Shown here piece after piece: positions 52,101 to 64,000 of a stretch of DNA of 64,000 nt. The DNA is from Diadema setosum. Lineage: Eukaryota > Echinodermata > Echinoidea > Diadematoida > Diadematidae. Each line of letters opens with the position of its first letter. Within the stretch, counting starts at the first letter, position 1. The notes beneath the pieces are model-generated. The model was given only the letters and a program-made list of their open reading frames with translations. It did no database searches and was not told the origin of the DNA. Position numbers and translations under genes: made by a program. The DNA lies in contig NC_092697.1 of NCBI RefSeq assembly GCF_964275005.1, positions 18,812,638-18,876,637 on the forward strand, read 5' to 3'.

Positions 52101-55023
52101 TAGGTCAGAAAATCAAACATAAGTCTCTGAATATTCAATTGTGATTGGCCGATATCTGACTTCGACTTACATTTGATTTCTGACTTACACTGTATGTCTG
52201 ATTGCATCTTGTTATGCAACAGGGACCTGGCTCTCAATCTGAATAGGCTCATGGGTAAGAAAGAATCAACAAAAGCAGTCACAGTTTGACATACCAATGA
52301 TACAAAGAATCACTTTGTTTTCCTTCCATTTTCCAAGCAAATCACATTTTAAGTCCTTACTTTTTGTCTTCTGCTTGTGTAGAGTTGAGTTCCTCCACTG
52401 TGTAGTCTGCTGCTGGTTCCAAGGCTACCTTCTCCATGCACATAGGAGACTGTGTGATGTTCTGAATCTGAGCTTCGAGGTACACTTCATCTGACTGTAG
52501 CACAAACACCAGGAAAGTAAACAGTTTTATGAATTAGTCACAGATCAAATACAGGGATTTTTGACACGTCTTGGAAGAAAGATGAATGCCATAACTGCAT
52601 TATGTTCAAGGCTGATAGTAATTTTGAAGTAGCAAAAACAGCAACAATAATGAAAAATGACAATAGGATTGATGTAAAAAGTTAAATTGTCATATCAACA
52701 TTGCTATCATCACGGCCATTCTCAACTTTGTCATATCAATAACATCATTGTAATAATCTTATCTTTGATACTCATTCTAGTATCTGCTATAAATTATACT
52801 AGTAAAAAGAAAACACAATTCACACAGATAAAGGTGCTGAAATTGATGTGAAACTGTTTTTACAAGCATTTACTCTATGTGTGTGCATGTGTGTAAATGA
52901 CACAAAAGCTAGATTACTCGCATTTCACCTGCCCCAATCTCTCAGTTTTTCATTTTGTTTTGTTTGTATGTTTGTTTGTTTCTGATACTGGACATACAAT
53001 GGTTTCCTTGGCTTTTGCACTGATCACATATGAGAACTAGAAGCATCACATGACAACATAGAATAACAGGCATCAAAGAATGACCAGAGTCAAACTAACT
53101 TGTAACATGGTCTAAAACTCAAAGCTATGTAGGTACACAGTTTACTGTTCACACTTCATATCCTACAGCATTTTACAGGTGTCAGCTTCAGTAAGGGTCA
53201 AGCTTACACTGTGTCAAACTCCCGGGATACTACTTAAACAATTCGGTTTTAAAGCAGTGGTGTCTTTGAATGGTCATCTAACCAATGACTTAAATTAATA
53301 TGAATGAGGCACATCAAGGATAAATTTGCCAACTTCATACTAACAATTTGCCATCATGTTTTAATATCATAAAGAAAATGTGATTAGCACAGAAGTGACA
53401 GGAATTCTTCTCACATTTCCCCTTTTCGGCACAATTCAAAATTTGCTGTAATGAGTCTAGGAGGCACTGGATGAACAAGTTAGGGGGGTACTTCAGTATT
53501 ATGCATGATATACAAAAACACAAATACTGTCTTAAATGCTCATGGATGCTTTTGTAAAATGTGTGATAGGAAAGGATAGTGGCTGCATGCCTCAATACTG
53601 ACATCTATTCTTGCCCAGAACATCAGAGGAAAAAACAATGTGACATAAAGCTTTAAAGACAACATTTACACTACCAAAGACATTACGCAGTCCAGCACAG
53701 AAAACTCAAAAAAAAAAAAGTGCTAACAAAAATGTTTATTATCAGCTTTCTTGCAATAAATGCACAGAAGGATACTGACACATAAACAAAAACTTACATT
53801 TTATCATTCTTTGAAAATTAATTGAAAACCGATCATTGCAAGCCTGAAATCTTTCCATCCTGTTTTCAATCAAATTATATTGCATTAATGTATTTATAAG
53901 GTGACACTGAACTAAGTAAATGGGAAAAAAAGAAACATCTGAATAATATTCTTTTTGGTTTTGACTATTAAAGGCTTGACAATCAAAATATGTATCACTT
54001 TACCCTTCCAGAAAATCCTATACTTGCCATTGCAAGCTAGTGATTATAAGCCAAGTTAAATCTTAAAGGAGTACCTGTATTCTTTTCTTAATTTCCGTAT
54101 CTTGCAAACATCATACATGCAAAAATATAGTAATCTCTGCCCATTTAGCATCAGAATGGTGCAATTGTAATGAGTGTTGAGATTGTCAATTTTGCATTCT
54201 GATACACTAAAAAATTTGCTCAATCTGTATGAATATAAAATCATGCTGACAACAGACAGAACAGAGCACTTTGAAACTCAAAAAGTACTACAAATCTTTG
54301 AAAGCGTAAAATGATGGATAAAAAAAAACAAACATACTGAACAAAAAATATATACAAAGAAATAAAAAAGACATATGAGATACTAATTGCGAAAAGGGCC
54401 AAAATAATATCAGCTCCTGCTAAAAGCTGAGAAAATGAATACAAGGAAGAGGTATGAGGTACAAATGACTGGATGGAAATTCAGCAGTTGAAATAAAATG
54501 TTGATCACAACCTGCAAACGGAGAGCCATGCAATGAGAAATTACATGTAAAATATTGTATGACAGAATTTAATTTTTGTGTTTTTTTTTAAGACATGAGT
54601 GACAAAAGTGCAATTTTCCATTCAAGTGAAACACAGATATCTCTTACTTTTACTTGAGATGATACAGAAATAAGTGTCTGTCTTAGAATACTCAAAGACT
54701 GACATACTCACACTCAACACAATCACATAGTATCTTCCATTCTACACACTGTATACAGCAATACAGCACTATTCCTGATGACATGTCAGCGTGATATTTT
54801 TGGAGATCAAATTTTCCTGAGATATAAGGAGGGGCAGTGAATATTTTCCAACTTGCTTGAAAAATACCATGTAACAAAGTCCTCACATTCTCATCCTTTG
54901 AGAGTCAGGCCTGTTACATTTTGATTCTTTTAAGTCTAACCTACATATAACTATAGTCACTTGTGAGTCCTTAACAATAAAATGGCATGGACTGATTCAT
55001 AAATGTATGCAGGTGTGTTTGTT

Positions 55024-55068
<45 letters not shown>

Positions 55069-58000
55069 TTTTCATGACAGACAGCGACACTCATTCAAGT
55101 TGTATGCTGACTAAGGGGAGTTCCAGATGTTTAGTTGTTAATACTATTTATTGAGAAAAGAAAGAGAAGGAGATATAAAGGAAACAGGGATGGAAGGAAA
55201 GTTCTTGAGTGGTGGAAAGAAAGTTCTAGACACAAGGAAGGAGGGGAGGAATGTTCTGGAGACAGAGAGAGAGAAAGTTCTGGAGAAGATGGAAGGAAGG
55301 GGTGGAATATTTTGCAGAAGATCAGTCTTTACTTTAGTTTTGTCTTTTGTTTGCTTGCTGGTGTAATTATCTCTTTGTTTCAATATTTACCCTGACACTA
55401 TCAGTCCTTAAGTTACCCTCATGTTCATAGATTCTTCAATATACAGAGGGCATTGTGATATTAGCAGGTGAAGTTTCCCATACATATAGTTCAAACATGG
55501 GGCACAATAGGAAGCCATGTTATTAGTACTTGTCCCAGGCTAAAAATGAGAGCATTCTGGAAAGTTTCAAAAAGAGAGGGAGTTATTTTGAGAAAATGTA
55601 ATTCCACAGAAGAGCCACCTAGAATTTCTGTGTTGCTTTTTGTTTAATCACAGCACATATGAACAGAAGCCGACAGGGTAAGCAAAGAATATCAGATAAA
55701 TGGAATGATATACTATACGCATGACAATGACATAAATTGAAGATTACAGCATAGCCACCAAACTGTAACATAAAATGACAAGGTCAGCAAATCATAGAAA
55801 TAATTCAAATGGTTGCAGCATGTGTAGCAGCAAGTCATCAGGGAGGACTGGAGCAACTGGGTGTAAAGTGGCAGAAACTTACAATGTAATCCTGGTTGGA
55901 AGGCAAATTGGTTGGGTTGAAAGAAGATGCATGCAAACAAGAAAAACAACACATTTGATTATGTCTTGATATCTTAGCGGTCTACTCAGTGGTAAGAAAA
56001 CTATTTTGTGATTACTCATTATGACATCCAGTGCTTCTGGTGTGGGAGATGCACCACTGGTATCATGTTTATCTAGAGTTATGTGTATGTCTGAGGTAGG
56101 CCCATGTATCAAATAAGATATGGCTGTTTGCTATCAAGCACAAAAGTTGCATGTAACATGGCTCTAATATGTCTGAATTCAGTATACTGGCTCCTTTTGT
56201 CATATCTTTTCCTTTTTCTTTTTTCAAACACCACTTTTAATACTTTATAACTGAGCAGTACCAGAGTTGGTCCAAGTAGATATACCTCTCTATAACAAAC
56301 AAAACTAAAGTGCTTGGATTGTATTAAAGTAATGATCATTCTCAGTTTAAACATACAATTGTAGTAGTAGCAAAGTAGTAGTTCCTTTTTAGTAAAAGTA
56401 CAAGTCCTTGTTGCGAGATTGTAGTAGGGTTGATAGTAGTACAAGAAGTGGTCATGACTCAAGTAGTCCTGAACAATCATTGCATTAGCATAGATAGTAG
56501 TAGCAGTAGAAGTGATATCAATTGCAGAAGTTACAGCAACAGCAATGTCAGTAACAAGTAGTAACAGTTATTGATAACATCATTCTTTTAAAGTAGTACA
56601 AGTAGTACAAAGTATCAGTTACAGCAGTAGCAATTATGTCAAAACTATAGTATAAGGAGTACATTGTAGTACATACAGTTGTAGTAGGAGTAGCAGTGAA
56701 AGTAGAAGTAGCAGTGGGGAATGTACAAGAAGTGGTACTTGTTGCAGTAGTGGGGGCTGTGTAGACGTGGTAGTTGTTGCAGTAGTGGGGGCTGTGTAGA
56801 CGTGGTAGTTGTAGCAGTAGTAGAAGTAGCTTTACAGTTTATCAAGCAGGAACAGTTTTAGATTATGGTGGTCATGTTGGCTGTGACAAGCTGGCATAAG
56901 TTCTTTACTGGTAAGCTGTACATTACTAGTGCTTATACAGGTACAGATGACCCTTCAGCAAAGGTAATAAAAGAAATGAATTCAAATTCTTCTTTAGTAT
57001 CCATGAATATATCACTCCTTTGTCTTTGAGAATGTCTATTCATTAATGTTTCAGATACTACGTAGAAATCATTACAATATTAAAATGTCATTGAGGAATA
57101 GATTTACAGTGACATAGGAATCACTTCTTCTGACTATTTGCCTTGTTACAAAGTGACATCATATAGTAAATAAATGTTTTCTGGGATTCTGGTTTGTTTC
57201 TTTGTGTGTTTGATTGCTCTACATTATAGCACATGGTAAACAGTAGGTCGCTGTCTCACAGGGGGTATAAAATCACAAAATGGAAACAGCTTTGCAAACT
57301 AAAAACATAGAGTATGGTCTATGGACTGCTATACATGCCATGTTCCCAGCCACAGAAACAGATTGTTTATTGTCCTAAAGCAAACTTATAGATTTGTCAA
57401 CTTGGGGAGGTATCCTAATACACATTCAGCATGCATAAGAAGCACATTGGTACTCAGCAGCTTACAAAACATGGTTCAGAAAAGCAAAGCAAAACAAATC
57501 ATGTACTCTTTACACCACTGCAACATTTCTATTCTCAAACTACTTTTTTTTTTCTCTCTCTCTCTCTTTTACCTAGCAATTAGCACTGAGTTCCACATAT
57601 GAATCATACATCCAATTATTTGTCACTGATTGTCAATCATTTTAGTTATGGATGCATGGCAATTATATTGGGGCTGTCAGTCCTTAGCAAATACAAGAAG
57701 CTAATTTGTTACAAAACAGCTCCCTGTGTTACCGACTCACTTTTTTTTTTTAATTGCAAGATCTTTTTTCTTTTTTACTGTTATTTACAACATTTACAAT
57801 GATCGTTATGTGTACAATTTGAAAATTACTGCTACCATTTTATGTTTTGCTACAATGAACACACACCACAAAAATGGGACACTGTTCAAATTATCCTTGT
57901 TATCAGCAGAAATGTACTTATCGCCCACAGTATTTATATAATCAATTCACTTACTGTTAAAGATTTGATGCCAGAATGTGCTCTACATTGTATATACCCT

Positions 58001-61000
58001 GTAACATTGTCAAATGTGAATCACTTTAATGAATCCTTTTTTCATCTGCTCCTGATCTAACATCAAGTTCAATGACTGAAACGAAATTTTACACAGACAT
58101 GAACTGCAACACAGAGAGATAGACAGAACAAAGTAAGACAACAAACACTTCAACTCCCATTATTCCATATTGCCTAGACAAAACATAAGTGAAATCAAAG
58201 TAAGCATCAATTGCTGGCAATAAAATTATACATGTATAAAAGCTTATCCTGTAACTTTGGTGAAGTTTTCCTGCATATACTGTCCTTGTTGACAGTCTTT
58301 TGGGGGCAATATGATTCATTAGGATCTATACCCTCATGACCATTGTGGAAAAAAAAATCATGTGGACACTTAAATACTTATTTAGAGGAAGTATTACACT
58401 TACAACTTGACAGGGGAAAAAAAGTTGTGTATTTTTTAAATATAATAAGGTTTGGTAAAATGTTACAGCATAGGCACAATGTCCACAACAGAGTACAAGC
58501 AAGCCACAAGAATAATTTGTGGTTAGAAAAAAAAAATAAACATACTTCATGAACTAACAAAACACTTGACTAGAAAAACACACAAAAAGACTAGAAGCAG
58601 TTGCTGTGGTCTAAGATGACAGGCTTCAAACAAATCAGTAACCTTTAAAAATATTGATTGATTGTTGCTGTTGTTGTTGGTCTGCTTGTTTGTTTGTTTG
58701 TTTATTTACCTGATAGCCTCCAGTGGCTCTCATTCTCAGAGAGTACTGTTTGCAGAATCACAGAAATATCAGTGGATGATATCAAGAAGAAAACATGCTC
58801 TGGTAAATACAATATTATGCAATTGCATGAGTCAAAACAACCAATGATCTCAGAGAGAATGGAAGGAATAACCATGACAGAGAATTCAAGATTAAAAAAA
58901 AAAAATCTTAAAATGCAGAAAAAAAAATATGAAATCCCTCTTAGATTATGGGCAACATTCATGTATCTTGCTGTATCCCACTTACTTCCAATGACCTTAG
59001 ATAACATCATATCAACAGAGAGTAGCTGGGAAATTGTGACAGACCTGAAATTGTTCAAAAACAAGCCATGACAGACTGAATCATAAAGCAATGGGTTCAA
59101 ACATGTGCTGTCAAGTTAAGAGATGATTTCATTCATTTGCAGCATCTGAAAGTGGTTGCTTGGTTGCTTAAGGCAATGAAATGATCATGAAGGCAAATTA
59201 TTTTGGAACATGGACTGCACAAAAAAAAAAAAATCTGCTGAAATAATCATATTTCTAGAGCCTACCCTGTTCACCATTTCGCATTGCACGTAGACATTTC
59301 TTGCTCACGTAATGACTTGAAATTACATTTTGGGGATAATCTTAGTGGCAGTCAATTTCACCACTATCATCTCCACAAGACTAAAACTTAGTGAAGTAGT
59401 AGTGGCTGGAAAAAAATAAAATAAAAACAAAGAAACTTAAAAGTCAACTGTTTGGGAATCATAACAGAAGCAGATATATCACTTTGTAAAAGAGAAAGAA
59501 AAAATTGTGTGAGGTACATTCAAGCCCAGAATCCAGTTATACAGTGAAACCCCGTTATAACGAGTTCGGTTATAACGAGGAACCGCTTATAACGAGGTGA
59601 TCGCGTCGGTCCCGTTTTCCTTTGCGTGTAAACCTATGGCAGAACGAATCGGTTATAACGAGTTCGGTTATAACGAGATTCCGGTTATAACGAGGACATT
59701 TTTGGCGCATCATGATAAAGAAAAACATAAGAAATTTGATCGGATATAACGAGGTACCATTTCTTGACTTGCCGCTTTTCAAACACGAGACAAATGAAAC
59801 ATTGAAAATCGAATTCACGCTATCCATGTCTTTTTCCCGTTTTGCAGAGAACGGTTCCTTCCATGTTTTCTTCTAAGCCACGCAAAAAAACAACAACATA
59901 TTGATACCATTCGATGTTCCCACTAAATTATTAAACATAATCACTCGATTTTCTTTTACGCGAGATCACACGCGTGCGTAATGTTTTGCAGACCACAGCG
60001 CAACAAGGGAAAAAAGATAACGCACTCAAAAACTTTTCATGTAGCGACAGTCGTGGCAAATATGGAAATTGGAATGCGTGTGCAACTCAACATTATATCC
60101 TTTCCATTTGTAGTCCCGACTTCCAGTTCTTTTGCTGGTTAGCAAATACGAGTGTATAATTATAGCCGAAATAATTAATGAAATCGCGATCTCGCCTGGT
60201 GAAAGTAGCGTAAAAATAGTTGAATAACGCAATCCTGTCGCAATTTTTTTAAGAACGGATGTATACAATGCGAAGGGATTTTCGGCAGATGATAAAGAAC
60301 GCATCTTTTATCCTTTCGGGCGAAACGATAATACATTGTATGAGATTACAGCCGAAATGATTCATGAAATCATCGCATTCCCGCTGGGCAACAACAGTGT
60401 AAAATAACCTCGCAAGTTACGGTAAACGACGCACGAATGTTACTCTGAAATCATCGCGATCTCGCCGGATGACAGTAGCGTAAAAATAGTTGAATAACGC
60501 ATGTTTAGCTACTTAATCGGTGTTCAGAAGAAGAAACAAACGTATTTAACAATTTAAATAGATCTGGGTTTGTTCATTATCACAATTTTAACAACGCATT
60601 TCACAATGAAGATTTTTCTTTCTTTCAAAATGGTCTACGAGTAACAGATTTGGGTAAAAAGGATCACAACCTTCTAAATTCAATCCTTTCGCTTATTTTT
60701 CAAGCACCGATGTACAAAACGCGAAGAGATTTTTGGAAGAAAATGAACAACGCATCTTTAATCCCTTCGGGTGCAACGAACATACATTATATAAGATTAC
60801 AGCCGAAATGATTCATGAAATCATCGCATTCCCGCTGGGCTGCAACAACGTAAAAATACCCCGCAAGTTACGCTGAAACGACGCACGAATGTTACTCTGA
60901 AATCATCGCGATCTCGCCGGTTGACAGTAGCGTAAAAATAGTTGAATAACGCATGTTAAGCTACTTAGTTGGTGTTCAGAAAAAGAAACAAACGCATTTA

Positions 61001-61945
61001 ACAATTTGAATAGATCTGGGTTTGTTCATTATCACAATTTTAACAACGCATTTCACAATGAAGATTTTCTTTCTTTCAGAATGGTCTATGAGGAACAGAT
61101 CTGCGTAAAAAGGATTGCAACCTTCTAACTTCAATCCTGTCGCTTATTTTTCAAGAACGGATGTACAAAACGCGAAGAGATTTTCGGAAGAAAATAAACA
61201 ACGCATTCTAATCCTTTCGGGCGCAACGATCATAACATATAAGAATACAGCCGAAATGATTCATGAAATTATCGCATTCCCGCTTGACACCAACAGCGTA
61301 AAAATACCTCGCAAGTTACGGTAAACAACGCATTTTATACAATGTGATTTTAATATAATATAGGCCTATTCTTCTCAAGAACATAACGTGCACTATTATG
61401 CGAAGAGATTTTCGGAAGAAATATCCTATTTCAACCCCAACATTTTCGCCTAATTCACAAATAATTTCCCTTTATTCTCTCGATAATGATCCATAATTGT
61501 GTAATAACAACGCAAAGGATGTTCTTAACTTTCATTGTTGGGTATATTATGACGTCGTGCTTATGTTTTTCTTTGTTTTTGATGCGTACGGTTATAACGA
61601 GGTACCGGTTATAACGAGGTAATATCGCCGGTCCCACGGACCTCGTTATAACGGGGTTTCACTGTATGACCTTATGCTACATTTACTGCTTGACATCCAG
61701 CCACATCCAATAGTGGAATTCTTTCATGTATCACAACAGTTCAGGTAAGGGAAAAATTCCTTGCAAACCTTACCCATTATGAAGAGTGTCATTCCTTGAG
61801 TAAAACTTTTACAAGAAATATTTAACATATTTGACATAGAAAGACAAGGAAATTCTCCAATAAAACATGACTGCATAACCATAGAGTATAACTTACACAC
61901 CTCAGCATTGTAGAACTTTGTCTTGACATCCAACGGCTTTAAAAC
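49198..61945 (-). CDS. TRAPPC13: Trafficking protein particle complex subunit 13, C-terminal exons (partial)
   Basis: TRAPPC13 is a metazoan subunit of the TRAPP tethering complexes that act on Rab GTPases at the Golgi and in autophagy. Six exons join in frame on the minus strand: 61945-61901, 52494-52361, 51981-51780, 51207-51107, 49913-49766 and 49302-49198 (TGA). Diagnostic matches are [61 protein letters not shown] followed by [44 protein letters not shown], and the C-terminus [20 protein letters not shown] followed by [14 protein letters not shown]. About 244 residues are present. Roughly 170 N-terminal residues should be encoded beyond the right edge, and I found no matching exon between 61946 and 64000. 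The 9.4 kb intron 52495-61900 carries a 2.1 kb transposon. Direct splicing of the first two exons omits a short segment (SDLSSVT in human). Confidence 0.94.
55026..55067. repeat. (GT)n microsatellite
   Basis: About 21 uninterrupted TG units in the TRAPPC13 intron. Confidence 0.95.
56737..56812. repeat. 37-bp tandem duplication in a GTA-rich tract
   Basis: GTTGCAGTAGTGGGGGCTGT followed by GTAGACGTGGTAGTT occurs twice head to tail, embedded in a longer GTAGTAGCA-rich region. The two copies are identical, so the duplication is recent. Confidence 0.85.
59542..61664. mobile_element. 2.1 kb pogo/Tigger-type element with internal 452-bp tandem units
   Basis: The ends are perfect inverted repeats beginning CAGTGAAACCCCGTTATAAC, with TA on both sides (59540-59541, 61665-61666). 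Subterminal regions repeat GGTTATAACGAG several times and share CGGTCCC. The interior carries two units of about 452 bp (60431-60882, 60883-61325) and a truncated one before them, with GCCGAAATGATTCATGAAAT, CCGCAAGTTACG and ATCATCGCGATCTCGCCGG. No transposase ORF. It lies in the TRAPPC13 intron. Confidence 0.88.
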
Positions 61946-62249
61946 CTGGTGAAAAGACAGACAGAATGACTATTTATACAAAATACAAGTTCCAATTATA
62001 TCAATTGAATTCTTTGCAATACATACACATTGTGTGAATGCTTAAAGTCCCCTAAAGCAGAGCCAGATATGTGCATATACAATGTCCTGTTAAATGTTTG
62101 TTCTTGTTTTGTGAATAATTTCTGTATTCTGTTGAGTTCACTTCTACTGTAATTTTCATTATTTCTATGATTTTCCATTACCTGAAAGCGATATTGATTT
62201 TGATATGTGTATATCATGGATTTTATATCGGTTTAACAAGACACTTTAA

Positions 62250-62610
62250 CCCTAATCCCACCGGGTTTTTTGAGGGACTTAAAACCACCGGCGGGGCTTT
62301 TTGGCCCACCCCCCCCCCCCCCCACTTCAGATCTCGGTCGTGCGTCGCGCGATCCTCACGAAAATTTGCGCTAACGTAGAGGCCAATGTAATCTACAAGA
62401 CTGTACAGTTAGATTTTTCAAATTTTAATTTATGTATTTTATATTAATTAATTTATGCTGATTTATGCAAAACATTTTTTTTGCCTAAAAACAAAAAATA
62501 AAGCTCCAAGACTTCTAATTTTTGGTGAACATATTTGTAAGTGACGTCAGAAGCGAGGGCCTAGGTGCATTCCATAATTTCACACGTAGAGGGCTTTGTA
62601 ATTTTACTGC
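62250..62610. repeat. Interspersed repeat with poly-C and CGCG-rich block
   Basis: CCCACCGGGTTTTTTGAGGG, a C run, then GATCTCGGTCGTGCGTCGCG and CACGAAAATTTGCG, followed by AT-rich sequence. It resembles a repeat I associate with sea urchin genomes. Ends not defined. Confidence 0.4.
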
Positions 62611-63298
62611 TTACATTCACATGTCGTTGGAGATGACTTCTTGTCGTACATCCAGCTGTGTTTCTCAATAGTTTCAACAAGCCCAATGTCGTAAGTAACC
62701 CAATGATGTAAATTACCAGAAATTCAAGTATTCCTGATCCGATATGCCAAAGCACATTAAATGACAGCTATGCGTGAGTGAGAAATTTGTGTTGGAAAAT
62801 CAGTTGATGCGTATGAAGATTGCGTGGTTGGTGTATTGCATTGTACGCACGTTATATGGTAGTGGTCGAATGAAGCAACGTATTCGTAGTCACACATGAA
62901 TAAGCTGTAGATACATTGTAATGAAAGAAGTTACAAATACGTATATGTACGGTAGTTTAATGGTCAGAAGGTCTATAATGAGTGTTTTGGTCTTAGCTAC
63001 AGTTATAGATGACTGATAGTGAGAGAAGTTGCGCTTACAGTGCACAATGGGTAGTGATCGAATATGTAGAGGCCTTGTGTATGAAAGTAGGTCGCAGGGT
63101 CATTACAGTAGTCAGTCTCATTACAGTTTAGATGTTTATATAGAGTCCAGACACATAATAAGCAGCACAGTCATGTTGTGTAAGAAAGAAGTGGTTTATT
63201 CACATGCATAGTTGAGTCACAAGAGACAGTGGTGTGCTCATGCAGGCAAACAATGATTGCTGATATACAGATGTACATGTAGGTATCCGTAGAGAGTA

Positions 63299-63725
63299 CA
63301 GTTCGACCTCGATTATCCGGCCATGTCGGACTGGTGCTCATCCGGATAAGCGAATTGGCCGGATATAGGAGACACAATGTTTATGTATATAGCTGCCGTC
63401 CAAGCTGCCGTCCCAGTGCACTGGCATCTAGGCAGGTAGCGTACCCCGTAACGGTGGTGTAATCTATGCTAGCCTGCGCAAAATTGTAGTCCCTTCTTCA
63501 CAAAAATAAAGTATATCTTTATGTGACAATCATGCATGTTTTACCTCATTAGATATTGAGAAACCTATCATGCACATCTTATGAAATTAGTAAAATAGAT
63601 CCATGAAAGTCACTGTTTTTTTTCTCAATTTTTGGATAAAAAAAAAGAAGTCCTTCACTGCTTGAACGCGTCCGGATAATAGTGATTTCCGGATAAAAGG
63701 AGGCCGGATAATCGAGGTCGAACTG
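63299..63725. mobile_element. Pogo-type MITE, CAGTTCGACCTCGATTATCC ends
   Basis: 427 bp with perfect 24-bp terminal inverted repeats and flanking TA (63297-63298, 63726-63727). CTCATCCGGATAAGCGAATT then GGCCGGATA inside the left end and CCGGATAAAAGGAGGCCGGA inside the right match the element at 38880-39279. No ORF. Confidence 0.9.
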
Positions 63726-64000
63726 TACATGTGTAATCATATAGTGAAGGTACACATCAAGTATAGACATATGGGGGTATCTGAATACAATACAGTGTAC
63801 AGTCAGATGGTTGTCCAGTGATAATTTACTGAGTTTTTAAACAGTAATTCTGTTGTACACTGTTCATGATACTCATTGAACCTTGTATTCTTTTGTCATT
63901 AAATCAAGGTTGAACCTCTTGCCAGTCGGCTTGGATTGCCACTAGCAGCTTGTTGCTGCTTGTTACCAATTGCAGGCGTACTAGTTTGCTGATGTGAGCT

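Larger units (their letters stand above)
52495..59540 (-). other. TRAPPC13 large intron, right-hand part of the gene
   Basis: No further TRAPPC13 exon was recognised. It holds a (GT)n tract (55026-55067), a purine-rich GGAAGG/GAGAAAG stretch (55150-55310), GTAGTAGCA-type trinucleotide sequence (56340-56830) with a 37-bp tandem duplication, and the otherwise featureless ORF 58658-59071. Confidence 0.5.

Noticed and set aside
58658-59071. 137-codon plus-strand ORF with a hydrophobic start
   Set aside because: Lies in the TRAPPC13 intron opposite an equally long ORF on the other strand. The translation contains poly-Lys from A-runs and shows no family similarity I recognise.

Overview
The window is eukaryotic nuclear DNA: long introns with GT/AG borders, AT-rich spacers, microsatellites and many non-autonomous DNA transposons. 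Several repeats look like ones I associate with sea urchins, notably a TTAA-flanked element beginning TTAAAGGACAAG, tandem-array elements ending in GGCGAGACAATA or GGGGACAATA, and recurrent TAGGCCTA words. I infer an echinoderm, probably a sea urchin. This rests on memory of repeat style, not on a search.

Three conserved host genes can be assembled exon by exon. (1) Positions 669-6345, plus strand: mitochondrial ATP-dependent protease subunit CLPP, six exons, complete catalytic triad, transit-peptide exon not found. (2) Positions 41728 down to 13688, minus strand: LRRC40, a leucine-rich-repeat protein, 13 exons from ATG to stop, with one 10-residue segment apparently missing. (3) Positions 61945 down to 49198, minus strand: the C-terminal half of TRAPPC13, a TRAPP complex subunit; its 5' exons lie beyond the right edge. 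CLPP and LRRC40 converge; LRRC40 and TRAPPC13 are in tandem on the minus strand. The genes have unrelated jobs (mitochondrial proteolysis, LRR scaffold of unclear function, vesicle tethering), so there is no operon-like logic.

The rest is introns and spacers rich in short DNA transposons: TTAA-flanked piggyBac-type elements (25418-26472, 44525-45094, 48606-48970); pogo/Tigger-type elements with CAG...CTG ends and TA duplications (38880-39279, 59542-61664, 63299-63725 and three older ones); foldback elements with arms of up to about 165 bp; and two tandem-array elements carrying nuclear-receptor-like DR1 words. The 11.4 kb first intron of LRRC40 is the densest region.

I found no convincing tRNA or rRNA gene (two tRNA-like repeats only), no CRISPR array, no retrovirus or LTR element, and no transposase or reverse transcriptase ORF. 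No undescribed biological system is evident. The most interesting items are the array elements, the long palindromes and the missing LRRC40 segment.
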